A stretch of DNA of 35,258 nt from Roseomonas alba (GCF_019430885.1 NZ_JAHYBZ010000017.1:1-35258), one strand, 5' to 3'. Shown: positions 9,054 through 16,943, counted from the stretch's first letter. Made by a program: numbers and translations. The notes: generated by a model from the sequence alone, not told the origin.

Positions 9054-9301
9054 GACCGTCCCCCGGGGCGCGGGCCATCGCTGCCACCATGTCCACCGTG
9101 GCTGCCATGCATGAAGATGTGCATCAGCGGGCACAGCAGCAGGATGCCGAAGGGCAGCCACTGGAAGACGTGGGCCGTATGCTCGAGAAGCAGATAGAGC
9201 GCGGCAACCGCGCCGAAGGCCAGGAAGACCAGGCCGGTTCGGCTCCGCCAGAACCCTGGCGCCGCCGGAGAGCGACCGTGATGATGAGCGTGATCGGACA
9301 T
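9050..9301 (-). CDS. DUF2933 small membrane protein
   Basis: An 83-residue protein with a His-rich N-terminus (S-D-H-A-H-H-H-G), one or two hydrophobic helices, and the segment L-L-E-H-T-A-H-V-F followed by L-C-P-L-M-H-I-F-M-H-G that marks the DUF2933 family. The tail is Gly/His-rich. Members are common next to copper ATPases and cupredoxins, and the His and Met residues suggest metal binding, but function is not known. I place the start at 9301, where AGAGGA is suitably spaced; the ATG at 9310 touches that site and is less likely. It overlaps the next gene by 4 bp. Confidence 0.85.
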   Translation of the reverse strand: MSDHAHHHGRSPAAPGFWRSRTGLVFLAFGAVAALYLLLEHTAHVFQWLPFGILLLCPLMHIFMHGSHGGHGGSDGPRPGGRS

Positions 9302-9416
9302 GGATACCATTCCTCTGATTACGCGATCGGGTGCGAGTGCCGCCCAGGACCCCCGGTGCCTCACTCGACCTGCTGCGGTGAGGTACCGGCCGAGGATGTC
9401 GCCCGTGTCAGCCATC

Positions 9417-9433
9417 CATGACAAAGTATGTCG
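9417..9433. promoter_or_regulatory. Candidate copper response-regulator box 2
   Basis: CATGACAAAGTATGTCG is read on the plus strand. It lies in the gap between the metal chaperone and the DUF2933 gene, about 115 nt before the latter's start. TGACA and TGTCG are nearly inverted half-sites with a 5-nt spacer, similar in style to the E. coli CusR box (ATGACAA-N2-TTGTCAT, recalled). It would drive the DUF2933 to ATPase operon. Confidence 0.5.
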
Positions 9434-9444
9434 AGGTTGAGCCG

Positions 9445-9651
9445 TCAGCCGGGCAGACGTTCGGACTTCCACCCCGAAGCACGGAGCGCGGCGTCGAAGC
9501 GGTCGGCGTCGGTCAGGGCGGTCGCGATGCGGACCTCGCGCGCATCGAGATCGAACGTCGTCTGCGCGATGGGGTCGACCTCGCGAAGAGCCGCGGCCAC
9601 GCCCTTCGCGCAGCCGCCGCAACCCATGTTGGATATCCGGAAGCGAAGCAT
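9445..9651 (-). CDS. HMA-domain metal chaperone, CopZ-like
   Basis: A 68-residue single-domain protein of the heavy-metal-associated (HMA) fold, the usual size for a CopZ/Atx1-type chaperone that carries Cu(I) in the cytoplasm to the ATPase. The CxxC pair is Cys11 and Cys14 in N-M-G-C-G-G-C-A-K-G-V, followed by the expected beta-alpha-beta pattern and a F-D-L-D-A-R-E-V-R strand. GGAGG precedes the ATG. The motif differs slightly from the common G-M-T-C-x-x-C. The ATPase downstream has no CxxC domain of its own, so this protein may deliver metal to its His-rich tail or to a different acceptor. Confidence 0.88.
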   Translation of the reverse strand: MLRFRISNMGCGGCAKGVAAALREVDPIAQTTFDLDAREVRIATALTDADRFDAALRASGWKSERLPG

Positions 9652-9688
9652 GGAACCCTCCTGTGGTTCGTTCTGCCGACGCTTCAGA

Positions 9689-9712
9689 CTCTGATCCTTC
9701 CCACGATCAGAG
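9689..9712. promoter_or_regulatory. Inverted repeat upstream of metal chaperone
   Basis: CTCTGATC and GATCAGAG are perfect 8-bp arms separated by 8 bp, 38 bp before the chaperone start. On the minus strand the repeat follows TTGACC, which could be a -35 element. A long dyad inside a -35/-10 spacer is how MerR-family (CueR-like) operators look, but no merR gene is in the window and I see no good -10. An mRNA leader hairpin is the alternative. Confidence 0.4.
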
Positions 9713-9727
9713 GGTCAACATCCGCTT

Positions 9728-9753
9728 CATGACAAAATATGACAGTCATGACG
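9728..9753. promoter_or_regulatory. Candidate copper response-regulator box 3 (triple repeat)
   Basis: The half-site TGACA occurs at 9730-9734 and 9740-9744 and as TGACG at 9749-9753, so steps are 10 and 9 bp, about one helical turn each. Tandem spacing like this is typical for OmpR/PhoB-family binding. It lies in the divergent gap between the chaperone and the beta-propeller gene. Confidence 0.55.
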
Positions 9754-9795
9754 CAGGTCATGATGCTGTCGATCTGCGCGATCCATTCGCGAGAT

Positions 9796-9813
9796 GGACA
9801 TGTTTTGTCGTGG
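9796..9813 (-). promoter_or_regulatory. Candidate copper response-regulator box 4
   Basis: On the minus strand this reads CACGACAAAACATGTCC, matching the other boxes in reverse orientation. It lies 66 nt before the beta-propeller start. Together with box 3 it gives the divergent promoter region two oppositely oriented sites. Confidence 0.4.
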
Positions 9814-9878
9814 ACGCGTTATCGCGACGTCATAACTGGCGCAGAGCATGCGATCTGGGAACCAAGGAGACCCAGCCA

Positions 9879-10910
9879 ATGATTCCGCTTCCTCGCCGTG
9901 ACTTGCCACTGCTGCTCGGGGGCATCGGACTGATCGCCTCGTCGCGCGGGGCCCGCGCCGCCGAAGACTGCACGGGCACCGTCTTCACCGCCGACGAAGG
10001 CGCCGCGAGCATCAGCGCGATTGACCTCCGCACCGGCACGGTATCGACCACTGTCCTGCAGGTGACGCCGCACAACGTCCAGGCCGTCGCTGGCGGGCGC
10101 CGGCTGTTCGCGGTCGGCACCGCGGCCGGCGCGCATGGCGCGGATCATGCGCAGGCCGGCGGCCGCCTGGTCGTGCTGGAACCGGTGTCGGGCGCCGCGC
10201 CACGCGTCCTGGCGGAGATCGCCGCCGGCCGGCATCCGGGGCACGTCGTGGCGGATGCCACGGGCGAACGCGCCTTCATCACGGATTCCGAGGCGGACGC
10301 CTTGCTCATCGTCGATGTCACGCAGCGCCGCGTCGCGGCGAGCGTGCCGGTAGGCAACTATCCCCATGGGCTGCGGCTCAGTCCGAACGGCCGCGAAGCC
10401 TGGCTCGCCAACGTCCGGGATGGCACCGTTTCGGTGGTGGACGTCGCGGCCGGCCGCGAGGCCGCGCGGATCCCGGTGGGGCCCTCGCCCGTGCAGGTCG
10501 GCTTCGCTCCGGACGGAGGGCGCGCCTATGTCTCGCTGCGCGGGGCGAACGCCGTCGCCCAGATCGATGCGCGAACCCGTCGCGTCCTGCGACGGATCCC
10601 TGTCGGCCCCGGGCCGGTACAGCTCTTCGCCACGCCGGACGGCAAGCTCCTCTATGTCGCTAATGAAGGCACGCGCGCCGTGCCGGGAACCACGGCCTCG
10701 GTGATCGACCTCGCCGCAGGCAGCGTCGTGGCGACGATCGAGACCGGGCGCGGTGCGCATGGCGTGGTGGTGTGCGAGCTCGGCCGCCGCGCCTTCGTGA
10801 CCAACCTCTACGACGACACGCTGACGGAGATCGACGTTGCGACCCAGACGGTGCGGCGTCGCGTCCGTGTTGGACGGACGCCGAACGGCGTGACTTGGGC
10901 ACCGGTCTGA
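9879..10910 (+). CDS. Secreted YncE-like beta-propeller protein
   Basis: A 343-residue exported protein. The ATG at 9879 has AAGGAGA at good spacing and is followed by a signal peptide with an R-R-D-L-P-L-L-L-G-G start (Tat-like) ending near A-R-A-A-E-D. The mature part is built of repeated blades, each with a V-x-V-G-x-x-P-x-G/V-x-x-x-P-G-R-x-A-Y pattern, which is the YncE / 40-residue YVTN beta-propeller arrangement. Seven blades fit the length. Such proteins bind ligands or partners in the periplasm; some sit beside methanol or copper oxidases. It has no obvious metal motif. Its promoter faces the chaperone gene across a gap with two candidate copper boxes, so copper control is likely. Confidence 0.85.
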   Translation: MIPLPRRDLPLLLGGIGLIASSRGARAAEDCTGTVFTADEGAASISAIDLRTGTVSTTVLQVTPHNVQAVAGGRRLFAVGTAAGAHGADHAQAGGRLVVLEPVSGAAPRVLAEIAAGRHPGHVVADATGERAFITDSEADALLIVDVTQRRVAASVPVGNYPHGLRLSPNGREAWLANVRDGTVSVVDVAAGREAARIPVGPSPVQVGFAPDGGRAYVSLRGANAVAQIDARTRRVLRRIPVGPGPVQLFATPDGKLLYVANEGTRAVPGTTASVIDLAAGSVVATIETGRGAHGVVVCELGRRAFVTNLYDDTLTEIDVATQTVRRRVRVGRTPNGVTWAPV

Positions 10911-10917
10911 CGCGGTA

Positions 10918-10948
10918 GGTGGCGAGCGGCTCAGGCCGGCTCGCCACC
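10918..10948. terminator. Bidirectional hairpin between convergent genes
   Basis: GGTGGCGAGC (10918-10927) and GCTCGCCACC (10939-10948) are perfect 10-bp arms around an 11-nt loop. The hairpin lies 7 nt after the beta-propeller stop and overlaps the end of the converging DUF411 gene. There is no T-run, so a Rho-independent role is likely but not certain. Confidence 0.55.
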
Positions 10949-11401
10949 CCGGAAGCGCATAAAGGTCGTGTGCCGACCGGCGGCGTCGAAGGCGATCACG
11001 TCGTAGACCTCATCGGGCTGGCCGGGAACCTCCATCCCGGGCGCGCCGATCGGCATGGCCGGCACCGCAAGCCCGAGGATGTTGGACGGGCGATCGGCAA
11101 GCGCTCGTCGTACGGCGAGCGCGGGCACATGCCCCTCCAAAACCAGGCCCGCCACCCGCGCCGCATGGCAGGACAGAAGGTCCGCCGGCGTGCGAAGCAT
11201 CTGCCGCACCGGGCCGAGCGCCGGCAGGACGGTCTCGCGCGCCGTGAAGCCTGCTTCCCGCATATGCGTGACCCACGCACTGCAACAGCCGCAATTCGGA
11301 TCCCGCCAGACCTCGAGCAGCAGGTTCGTTTGCGCCCCGGCGGGCCACGCGGACAGGGCGCCGAGGCCGATCAGTACGCCGCGCCTGTGGATTATCATCA
11401 T
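10931..11401 (-). CDS. DUF411 metal-binding protein (copy 1)
   Basis: A 156-residue exported protein of the DUF411 family. A short signal peptide ends near A-G-A-Q. The mature N-terminus has the family's Cys cluster C-G-C-C (37-40) in a thioredoxin-like strand-turn (E-V-W-R-D-P-N). Further family landmarks are S-C-H-A-A, E-G-H-V-P-A and G-L-A-V-P-A-M-P-I-G-A-P-G-M. Such proteins are common in copper and silver clusters and are thought to bind Cu through Cys and Met, but the role is not settled. It ends 12 nt before the sensor kinase gene's start region is reached on the other side (the kinase ends at 11414), so it is probably last in the regulator operon. Confidence 0.88.
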   Translation of the reverse strand: MMIIHRRGVLIGLGALSAWPAGAQTNLLLEVWRDPNCGCCSAWVTHMREAGFTARETVLPALGPVRQMLRTPADLLSCHAARVAGLVLEGHVPALAVRRALADRPSNILGLAVPAMPIGAPGMEVPGQPDEVYDVIAFDAAGRHTTFMRFRGGEPA

Positions 11402-11413
11402 CGTTTCTCCTTC

Positions 11414-12760
11414 CTATCCGGCGCGCGGCAGCGTCAGGATCGCGACCAGACCGTCACTTGGCCGGTTGTGCAGCGCGACCGTTCCGCCATGGCGTTCCGC
11501 CACCTGGCGCGCGATGGTCAAACCAAGGCCCGAGCCGCTCGAGTCCGGATTGCGGGACGGATCGAGCCGACGAAAGGGCTCGAACGCCGCCTCGATCTCC
11601 GCCTCCGGAATGCCCGGCCCGTCATCCTCTACCGCAACTTCCACGGAGCTACCGTGATCCCGCAGCGTCACGCGCGCCGCACCGCCGTACTTCACGGCAT
11701 TGTCGATAAGGTTAGCGAGCGCGCGCTTGATGGCGATCGGCCGACAGGCAAGGCGCACCTGGGATGGTCCGTCATAGGAAACGTTACGGCCTGCGTCCGT
11801 GGCATCATCGCACAGCGTTTCCAATATCGCCGCAAGATTGGTCACGCGTAGTTGCTCCTGCTCAGCCTCACCGCGCAGATAGGCGAGCGTCGCCGTGATC
11901 ATCGCCTCCATCTCGTCGAGGTCGGCATCGATCTTTCGCTGTGACTCCTGATCCTCAATGAAGCCGGCTCGCAGGCGGAGCCGCGAAATCGGAGTGCGCA
12001 GGTCGTGGCTTACCGCGGCCAGCGCCTGGACGCGGTCCGCGATCAGGCGATCGATGCGTGCCTGCATGCGGTTGAAGGCTTGGGCGGCATGCCGCACCTC
12101 GCGCGGGCCATCCTCCGGGACCGGCAGGGTTGGGCCCGGACGCCCGATGCGATCCGCCGCGATGGAGAGCTCCCGCAGCGGTCGCGCAATCAGCCGCACG
12201 ACCAGCAGGGCGAGCAGCAGGATTCCAGCGCCCATGGCGCTCGTGGACAGCAGCGTCGCGTGCTCCACCACGGTCGGCCGGAACAGCGCGGCAGCGAAGT
12301 TCAGCCAGGTCCCGTCCGGTAGCTGCAATGCGCCAACCAACTGATGGCTGTTGCCGCCGGCGCCGGCTGAACTGTCTACTGCCTCATCGGCATAGCCTAA
12401 ACGCATACCCCGATCGGCAAGCGCGGGTTCCAGCTCCAGCAGCCGCGTGCGGACGGCTTCAATGCGCGCACTCGTCTCATCGGTGAGATGCACCGTAGCC
12501 ATCGGCGTCCAGTGCAAGTCGAGCCCGATCGAGGATAGTGCATGCGCCATGCGGTCGCGATCCGCCTGCGGCAGTTCTGCGACCGCGCGCTTAGCCGTCG
12601 CCAGACGCTCGGCGAGTTGGCTCTCGCGCGTCGAGCCCAGCACGGCTTCGGTGCCGGTCTGGTGCAGCCACAGACTGCCAAGGTGGAAGCCCAGCAGCCC
12701 GACCAGTAGGACCAGAACGATCCGCCCGCCGAGGGTGTCGGGCAGCAGCCTCCGCATCAT
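11414..12760 (-). CDS. Sensor histidine kinase, CopS/CusS-like
   Basis: A 448-residue inner-membrane kinase. One membrane helix lies at about 13-33 and another at 170-190, enclosing a periplasmic sensor region of about 135 residues. A HAMP linker follows (R-P-L-R-E-L at 193-198), then the phospho-acceptor motif A-V-S-H-D-L-R-T-P with His252, the N-box N-L-I-D-N-A-V-K-Y-G near 354, D-D-G-P-G-I-P (379-385) and G-S-G-L-G-L (409-414). All catalytic elements look intact. It overlaps the response regulator by 4 bp, so the pair is translationally coupled. Copper as signal is inferred from the surrounding genes; the sensor region has few Met and His residues that I can point to. Confidence 0.9.
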   Translation of the reverse strand: MMRRLLPDTLGGRIVLVLLVGLLGFHLGSLWLHQTGTEAVLGSTRESQLAERLATAKRAVAELPQADRDRMAHALSSIGLDLHWTPMATVHLTDETSARIEAVRTRLLELEPALADRGMRLGYADEAVDSSAGAGGNSHQLVGALQLPDGTWLNFAAALFRPTVVEHATLLSTSAMGAGILLLALLVVRLIARPLRELSIAADRIGRPGPTLPVPEDGPREVRHAAQAFNRMQARIDRLIADRVQALAAVSHDLRTPISRLRLRAGFIEDQESQRKIDADLDEMEAMITATLAYLRGEAEQEQLRVTNLAAILETLCDDATDAGRNVSYDGPSQVRLACRPIAIKRALANLIDNAVKYGGAARVTLRDHGSSVEVAVEDDGPGIPEAEIEAAFEPFRRLDPSRNPDSSGSGLGLTIARQVAERHGGTVALHNRPSDGLVAILTLPRAG

Positions 12761-13494
12761 CCGCGCGTCACGGCGGGGATGAACATGTAGCCGGCACCGC
12801 GAATGGTCTTGATGATTGCCGGGCTGTCGTCGGTCGGTTCGACCTTCCTGCGAAGCCGGCTGACCATGACATCGACCGAACGGTCGATACTGTCCGAGAC
12901 GCGGTTGCGCGCCAGATCCAACAGCTGATCGCGGGTCAGCACGCGCTGCGGATGCTCGCAGAAGGCCAGCAGCATATCGTACTCGCCGCTCGAAAGATCC
13001 ACGATGCTCGTGTCCGGCGCCGTCAACTCACGCCGCCGCGTGTCCAGGGACCAACCGGCGAATAGAATGCGATCCCCCGCGGCGCCCGCCAGCCTCGCCT
13101 CCTCGATCGGCTGGGCGCGGCGCAGGACGGCGCGGATGCGGGCCAGCAGTTCCAGGCGGCTGAAGGGCTTGGGGATGTAGTCGTCCGCCCCGAGCTCGAG
13201 GCCGACGATGCGGTCCGTTTCGTCGCCTCGCGCCGTCACCATGATGATCGGCACCCGCGTCTTGGCGCGCAGTGCCCGGGTCAGGTCCAACCCGGACTGG
13301 CCCGGTAGCATCACGTCGAGCAGGATCAGGTCCACCGGCGCATTGCTGAGCGTCTCCCACATCTCCCGCCCATCGCGCGCGCCGGTCACGCGATAGCCAT
13401 TCTGGCGTAGGAACTTCGCGATCAGCGTACGCATCTCGCCGTCATCCTCGACGACGACGATATGGGCTTCATGCGCGATTATGTCTGCGGCCAT
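12757..13494 (-). CDS. OmpR-family response regulator, CopR-like
   Basis: A 245-residue two-domain regulator. The receiver domain has the acidic pocket E16/D17/D18, phospho-acceptor Asp60 in L-I-L-L-D-V-M-L-P-G, Thr87 and Lys109 in P-K-P-F. The C-terminal winged helix (about 140-240) contains V-D-L-S-S-G-E-Y-D-M-L and ends with a R-G-A-G-Y-M-F motif, typical of OmpR/PhoB proteins. It is the first gene of a minus-strand operon with the sensor kinase, and it is the only two-component regulator in the window. The TGACA-N5 boxes across the copper island are therefore best assigned to it. No such box appears just before its own start, so it may not be autoregulated from there. Confidence 0.92.
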   Translation of the reverse strand: MAADIIAHEAHIVVVEDDGEMRTLIAKFLRQNGYRVTGARDGREMWETLSNAPVDLILLDVMLPGQSGLDLTRALRAKTRVPIIMVTARGDETDRIVGLELGADDYIPKPFSRLELLARIRAVLRRAQPIEEARLAGAAGDRILFAGWSLDTRRRELTAPDTSIVDLSSGEYDMLLAFCEHPQRVLTRDQLLDLARNRVSDSIDRSVDVMVSRLRRKVEPTDDSPAIIKTIRGAGYMFIPAVTRG

Positions 13495-13542
13495 GGCACG
13501 TGCTCTTCTCGGTTCTCGTGGCCTTGAGTCTCGTATTAGAAC

Positions 13543-14268
13543 TTAGAATAGCGACCGAATGCCGATGACCGCATAGCTATTGGTTGTCCGCTCTCCGTCA
13601 TGGCGAGCCTCGTTCGCGGTCCTGCCCAGCAGGCTTCCCCAGCCCACCTCGACATAGGGCGCGATGCGCGGCGTGAATTCGTACCGCAGCTGGAGAGAGA
13701 GCCTGATGTCCGTGAAACCGGCGTAGGTGCCCTGCTCTCGGTCGTCGGCGGACTGAACATTGGTCGTCAACTTCGGTCTGAGGTACATGCCCGGACCGGA
13801 ATCGCCAAAGACTTCGCGTGCGAGGAGCAGGTCAGTGGATAGTTCCAGCCGGCCAGCGGCCACGCCCTGCTCGCTCATGTACGCGGTCGCCTCCACCTCG
13901 TAGAAGTTGGGGGCGATGCCTGACAGGCCGAGGGCTGCGTAGTTGCGGTTGGTGGGGAAGAAGTCGCGCCGCCATCCGACGTTAAAGTCCCAGAATTCCG
14001 AAATGGGCCGGTTGTAGAAGAGTTGGATCTCCGCATCTTCGGTCTGACCTCGGATGACCTCGCCCTCTGTGCGGAAGAAGATGCGGTTCTCGGCCGTGCC
14101 AACTCGTGCATCCAAATCCCAACTGAAGCGATCGCCGGCCGACGATCCGCCCCAATCGAAGTTGTTCAGACGAAAGCGCGAGCTCAGCGCATCGTGGTTG
14201 TGCGCATAGGCCGGCGAAGCCACGGCGACGAGTGTGGCGGCAACCGCCAGGGACTTAAGGAGACGCAT
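13543..14268 (-). CDS. copB: Outer-membrane copper resistance protein CopB/PcoB
   Basis: A 241-residue exported protein with a signal peptide ending at A-S-P-A-Y-A. The mature chain alternates strands with aromatic girdles and ends in a phenylalanine (I-G-I-R-S-L-F), as outer-membrane beta-barrels do. Family features include D-W-G-G near the start, E-I-Q-L-F-Y-N-R-P, W-D-F-N-V-G-W-R-R-D and the G-L-S-G-I-A-P-N-F-Y-E-V-E segment. The long Met/His-rich N-terminal extension of some CopB proteins is missing, so this is a compact form. Its start overlaps the copA stop by one base (TGATG), so copA and this gene are coupled. It is thought to bind or move copper at the outer membrane. Confidence 0.9.
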   Translation of the reverse strand: MRLLKSLAVAATLVAVASPAYAHNHDALSSRFRLNNFDWGGSSAGDRFSWDLDARVGTAENRIFFRTEGEVIRGQTEDAEIQLFYNRPISEFWDFNVGWRRDFFPTNRNYAALGLSGIAPNFYEVEATAYMSEQGVAAGRLELSTDLLLAREVFGDSGPGMYLRPKLTTNVQSADDREQGTYAGFTDIRLSLQLRYEFTPRIAPYVEVGWGSLLGRTANEARHDGERTTNSYAVIGIRSLF

Positions 14269-16067
14269 CAGCCGGCACTCACGAGCCGCGCCGGCTCAAC
14301 GATGAAGCGCGTCATCATTCCCGCTTCCATGTGATAGAGAAGGTGGCAGTGGAACGGCCAGTCGCCGACTTCGTCCGCCGTCAGCAGGACGGACGCCTCG
14401 GCTCCTGGGCGCACGAGCACGACGTGCTTGTAGGGCAGCCGATTGCCGGCTCCGTTTTCGAGCTCCATGAACATGCCGTGCAGATGCATCGGATGGGCCA
14501 TCATGGTCTCGTTGATGAAGCGGATCCGCACGCGCTCGCCTTCGCGGGTGCGGATGGGCTGCTCCATGCCGAACGGACGGCCGTCGATCGTCCAGTTGTA
14601 GCGGTTCATCTGCCCGCCAAGTCGCACCACGATCTCGCGCGATGGCGCGGGAGCATTGCTCCTTGCAGTCGTGCTGCGAAGGTCAGCGTAGCGAAGCGCG
14701 CGCTTGCCGGGCGGCGTGCCAGCGAATTCCCATCCCATCGCCCGGCCGCCGGCCGCGGCGCCAGGTGGTGGCATGGCGTGACCCGCGTGCGGGTTTGCCG
14801 CTGCAGGGGGAGCGCTTGGCATCGGCATGGCGTGGCCGGCGTGTGGATTCGCCGCGCCGGCGGGAGCCATCGGCATGGCATGCCCCGCATGGGGATTGCT
14901 CGCCGACGCGGACGGCGCCGGCATGGCGTGTCCGGCATGGGGATTGGCGCCACCGCCCATGTCCATGCCGCCATGCGCCATGCCCATGTCGGCCATGGTC
15001 AGCACGGTGCGCGGACGCAATGCGGGGATCGGTCCGCTCATGCCCTGCCGTGGCGCGAGCGTGCCACGCACGAAGCCGCTGCGGTCGATCGGCTCGGCCA
15101 TGATGGTGTACGCGCGCGCGGCCGGCGGTGTGACCAGTACGTCATACGTCTCGCCAATGCCGATGCGGAATTCGTCGGCCGGCGCAGGCAGGACCGGCAT
15201 GCCGTCGGCGGCGACCACCAGCATCCGGAGCTCCGGCATGGCGACGTCGAAGATTGTCATCGCGGACCCGTTGATGAAACGCAGCCGAACGCGCTCACCT
15301 GGGCTGAACAGGCCAGTCCAGTTGTCGTCCTTGCCCTTGCCATTCACCAGGAACTGATACCCGGTGACGTCCGCCAGATCGGTCGGATCCATACGCATGT
15401 CGCCCCAATCCATGCGGTCGCGGATCGTCGCCCCCAAACCGTCCCGACGCGTGTCGCGCAGGAAGTCGATGAAGGTACGCTGGCCGCGATTGTAGTACCC
15501 CTCGCGTGCGCGGAGGTTGCGGAAGATCGCCTGTGGCGACTCGCGGCTGTGGTCGGACAGCAGCACGACATAGTCGCGCGCGAAGGTCGTGGTCTCCGCC
15601 CGTGCCGGCTCGATCACGATCGCGCCGTACATGCCCGCCTGCTCCTGGGAGGAGGAGTGGCTGTGGTACCAATAGGTGCCCGACTGACGAAGACGGAAGC
15701 GGTAGGTGTAGGTCGCGTTCGGTTCGATCGCGACGAAGCCGTTGAAGCCGGGCGCTCCGTCCATGACACCGGCGAGCAGGAGGCCGTGCCAGTGGATGGA
15801 GGTCGGCTCGTTGAGTCTGTTGGTCACGCGGATGACGACTTCCTCGCCTTCGCGCCACCGTAGCGTCGGGCCCGGTATGGAGCCGCCGATGCTGATCCCG
15901 TTGCTCGTGATGCCATCCACGGTGATCCGTGTGCGCTCAACTGCGAGATCAAGCTCGCTGTTGGCCGACGCGAATGAGCGCCGGCCCGGATAGGCAGTGA
16001 CGACGCCGGCAGCTCCGGCGGCGACCCCCAGGCGGAGTGCATCTCGTCGAGAAAGAACTGCCGACAT
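14268..16067 (-). CDS. copA: CopA-type multicopper oxidase, Tat-exported
   Basis: A 599-residue oxidase of the PcoA/CopA family that oxidises Cu(I) in the periplasm. The ATG at 16067 is chosen because GGAGG is 8 nt before it; a second ATG at 16073 is only 2 nt from that site. A Tat signal follows (L-S-R-R-D-A-L-R-L-G). Copper ligands lie in H-W-H-G (92-95), W-Y-H-S-H-S (133-138), H-P-M-H-L-H-G (525-531) and H-C-H-L-L-Y-H-M-E-A-G-M (573-584). Between the second and third cupredoxin domains is an insert with M-G-M-A-H-G-G-M-D-M-G-G-G and four N-P-H-A-G-H-A-M-P repeats, which likely load Cu(I). It is coupled to outer-membrane copB. Confidence 0.95.
   Translation of the reverse strand: MSAVLSRRDALRLGVAAGAAGVVTAYPGRRSFASANSELDLAVERTRITVDGITSNGISIGGSIPGPTLRWREGEEVVIRVTNRLNEPTSIHWHGLLLAGVMDGAPGFNGFVAIEPNATYTYRFRLRQSGTYWYHSHSSSQEQAGMYGAIVIEPARAETTTFARDYVVLLSDHSRESPQAIFRNLRAREGYYNRGQRTFIDFLRDTRRDGLGATIRDRMDWGDMRMDPTDLADVTGYQFLVNGKGKDDNWTGLFSPGERVRLRFINGSAMTIFDVAMPELRMLVVAADGMPVLPAPADEFRIGIGETYDVLVTPPAARAYTIMAEPIDRSGFVRGTLAPRQGMSGPIPALRPRTVLTMADMGMAHGGMDMGGGANPHAGHAMPAPSASASNPHAGHAMPMAPAGAANPHAGHAMPMPSAPPAAANPHAGHAMPPPGAAAGGRAMGWEFAGTPPGKRALRYADLRSTTARSNAPAPSREIVVRLGGQMNRYNWTIDGRPFGMEQPIRTREGERVRIRFINETMMAHPMHLHGMFMELENGAGNRLPYKHVVLVRPGAEASVLLTADEVGDWPFHCHLLYHMEAGMMTRFIVEPARLVSAG
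14766..14952 (-). repeat. Four Met/His repeats inside copA
   Basis: Four copies of the coding unit N-P-H-A-G-H-A-M-P are separated by Ala/Pro/Ser spacers of unequal length (about 7 to 9 residues). Each supplies two His and one Met. The DNA copies are near-identical in the core and vary in the spacers, so the number may change by slippage or recombination. Confidence 0.9.
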
Positions 16068-16082
16068 CGTCATGCCCTCCGA

Positions 16083-16640
16083 TCAGCGGCCGGTGACTTC
16101 GAGATCGGCGCGCATGCCGCTCTCGTAGTGGCCAGGGATGTTGCAGGCGATCTCGATCATCCCGGCACGATTGAAGCGCCAGGAGATCTCGCCCGTCTTG
16201 CCCGGCTCGACCAGCACGGTGTTGGGGGCGGTGTGGCTCATGGAGTGACCGCCAGGCCCGCTCATCGTCAGGCTGACGACACGCTCCGGCGTGATCATGC
16301 CGTGCTCCATCATCATGGCCATTTCCGGCCGATGCGCGGCATGGACCTCCGCCGGCGCAAAGCTGAATTCATGGAGGAACTGCCCCCGATTCACCGCGAC
16401 GAACCGGATCGTTTCACCCGCACGAACCTGAATGCGACGTGTATTGTACCGGTGGTCGGTCATCTCGATCCGAATGACGCGGCCCTGTCCGCTGCGCGCG
16501 GGCGCGCCGAGCAACTGCTCATTGTTGCCGTGCCCCTCCGGCGCCGCGGCAGCAGGCAGCGATGCGAGAGCGACGGGCAGCGCGAAAGCAGAGGCGAGGC
16601 CGAGCATGAGCACGCGGCGGTTTCGGACGATCACGGGCAT
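16083..16640 (-). CDS. Exported cupredoxin
   Basis: A 185-residue periplasmic blue-copper-type protein. I choose the ATG at 16640 because AGGA lies 7 nt upstream; the in-frame ATG at 16646 touches that site. A signal peptide (hydrophobic to about residue 30) ends near A-A-A-A-P. The cupredoxin fold has ligands His90 (F-L-H-E-F), Cys166, His171 and Met176 in A-C-N-I-P-G-H-Y-E-S-G-M. A Met/His-rich loop (M-A-M-M-M-E-H-G-M) lies between. It ends 15 nt before copA's start and is first in the cupredoxin-copA-copB operon. It probably carries electrons or copper for the CopA oxidase. The copper box at 16705-16740 lies directly upstream. Confidence 0.9.
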   Translation of the reverse strand: MPVIVRNRRVLMLGLASAFALPVALASLPAAAAPEGHGNNEQLLGAPARSGQGRVIRIEMTDHRYNTRRIQVRAGETIRFVAVNRGQFLHEFSFAPAEVHAAHRPEMAMMMEHGMITPERVVSLTMSGPGGHSMSHTAPNTVLVEPGKTGEISWRFNRAGMIEIACNIPGHYESGMRADLEVTGR

Positions 16641-16704
16641 CTCCATGTCCTGGTGGGTGGCGGGGCAGGAAGCGCCCCGTGGGACATGTATGCCCGCCTA
16701 TTTT

Positions 16705-16740
16705 TGACATAGGACAAACGCTTCATGACAAATGATTGCA
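16705..16740. promoter_or_regulatory. Candidate copper response-regulator box 5
   Basis: CATGACAAATGATTGCA at 16724-16740 has half-sites TGACA (16726) and TTGCA (16736). Two further half-sites, TGACA at 16705 and GGACA at 16712, precede it. The cluster lies 65 to 100 nt before the cupredoxin start and would control the cupredoxin-copA-copB operon. The region is AT-richer than its surroundings. Confidence 0.5.
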
Positions 16741-16943
16741 GAGCGGCTTGGCCTGCGGTGCGGTGAGCCACCGTTTGGCTACAGGATGCGCTTTCCCACG
16801 CTCCGCGGCGCACCGTTCGCCTAGCAGCGAGATGTGTGCCAGATCGGGCGATGTGTCAGTGACGGAGATCCGGACGCGCTTCCATCGGCATCAAAGGCGA
16901 GAATGGCCTCGCATCTTCTTCGGACCCCCAACCAAACATCCCA

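Noticed and set aside
14766..14952. Short regular repeats, considered as a CRISPR-like array
   Set aside because: The repeats are in frame, code for Met/His units inside copA and have spacers of unequal length.
14331..15863. A 510-codon open frame antisense to copA
   Set aside because: Composition is Arg/His/Gly-rich with no domain, and it mirrors the His/Met repeats of copA. Long antisense frames are expected in GC-rich coding DNA.
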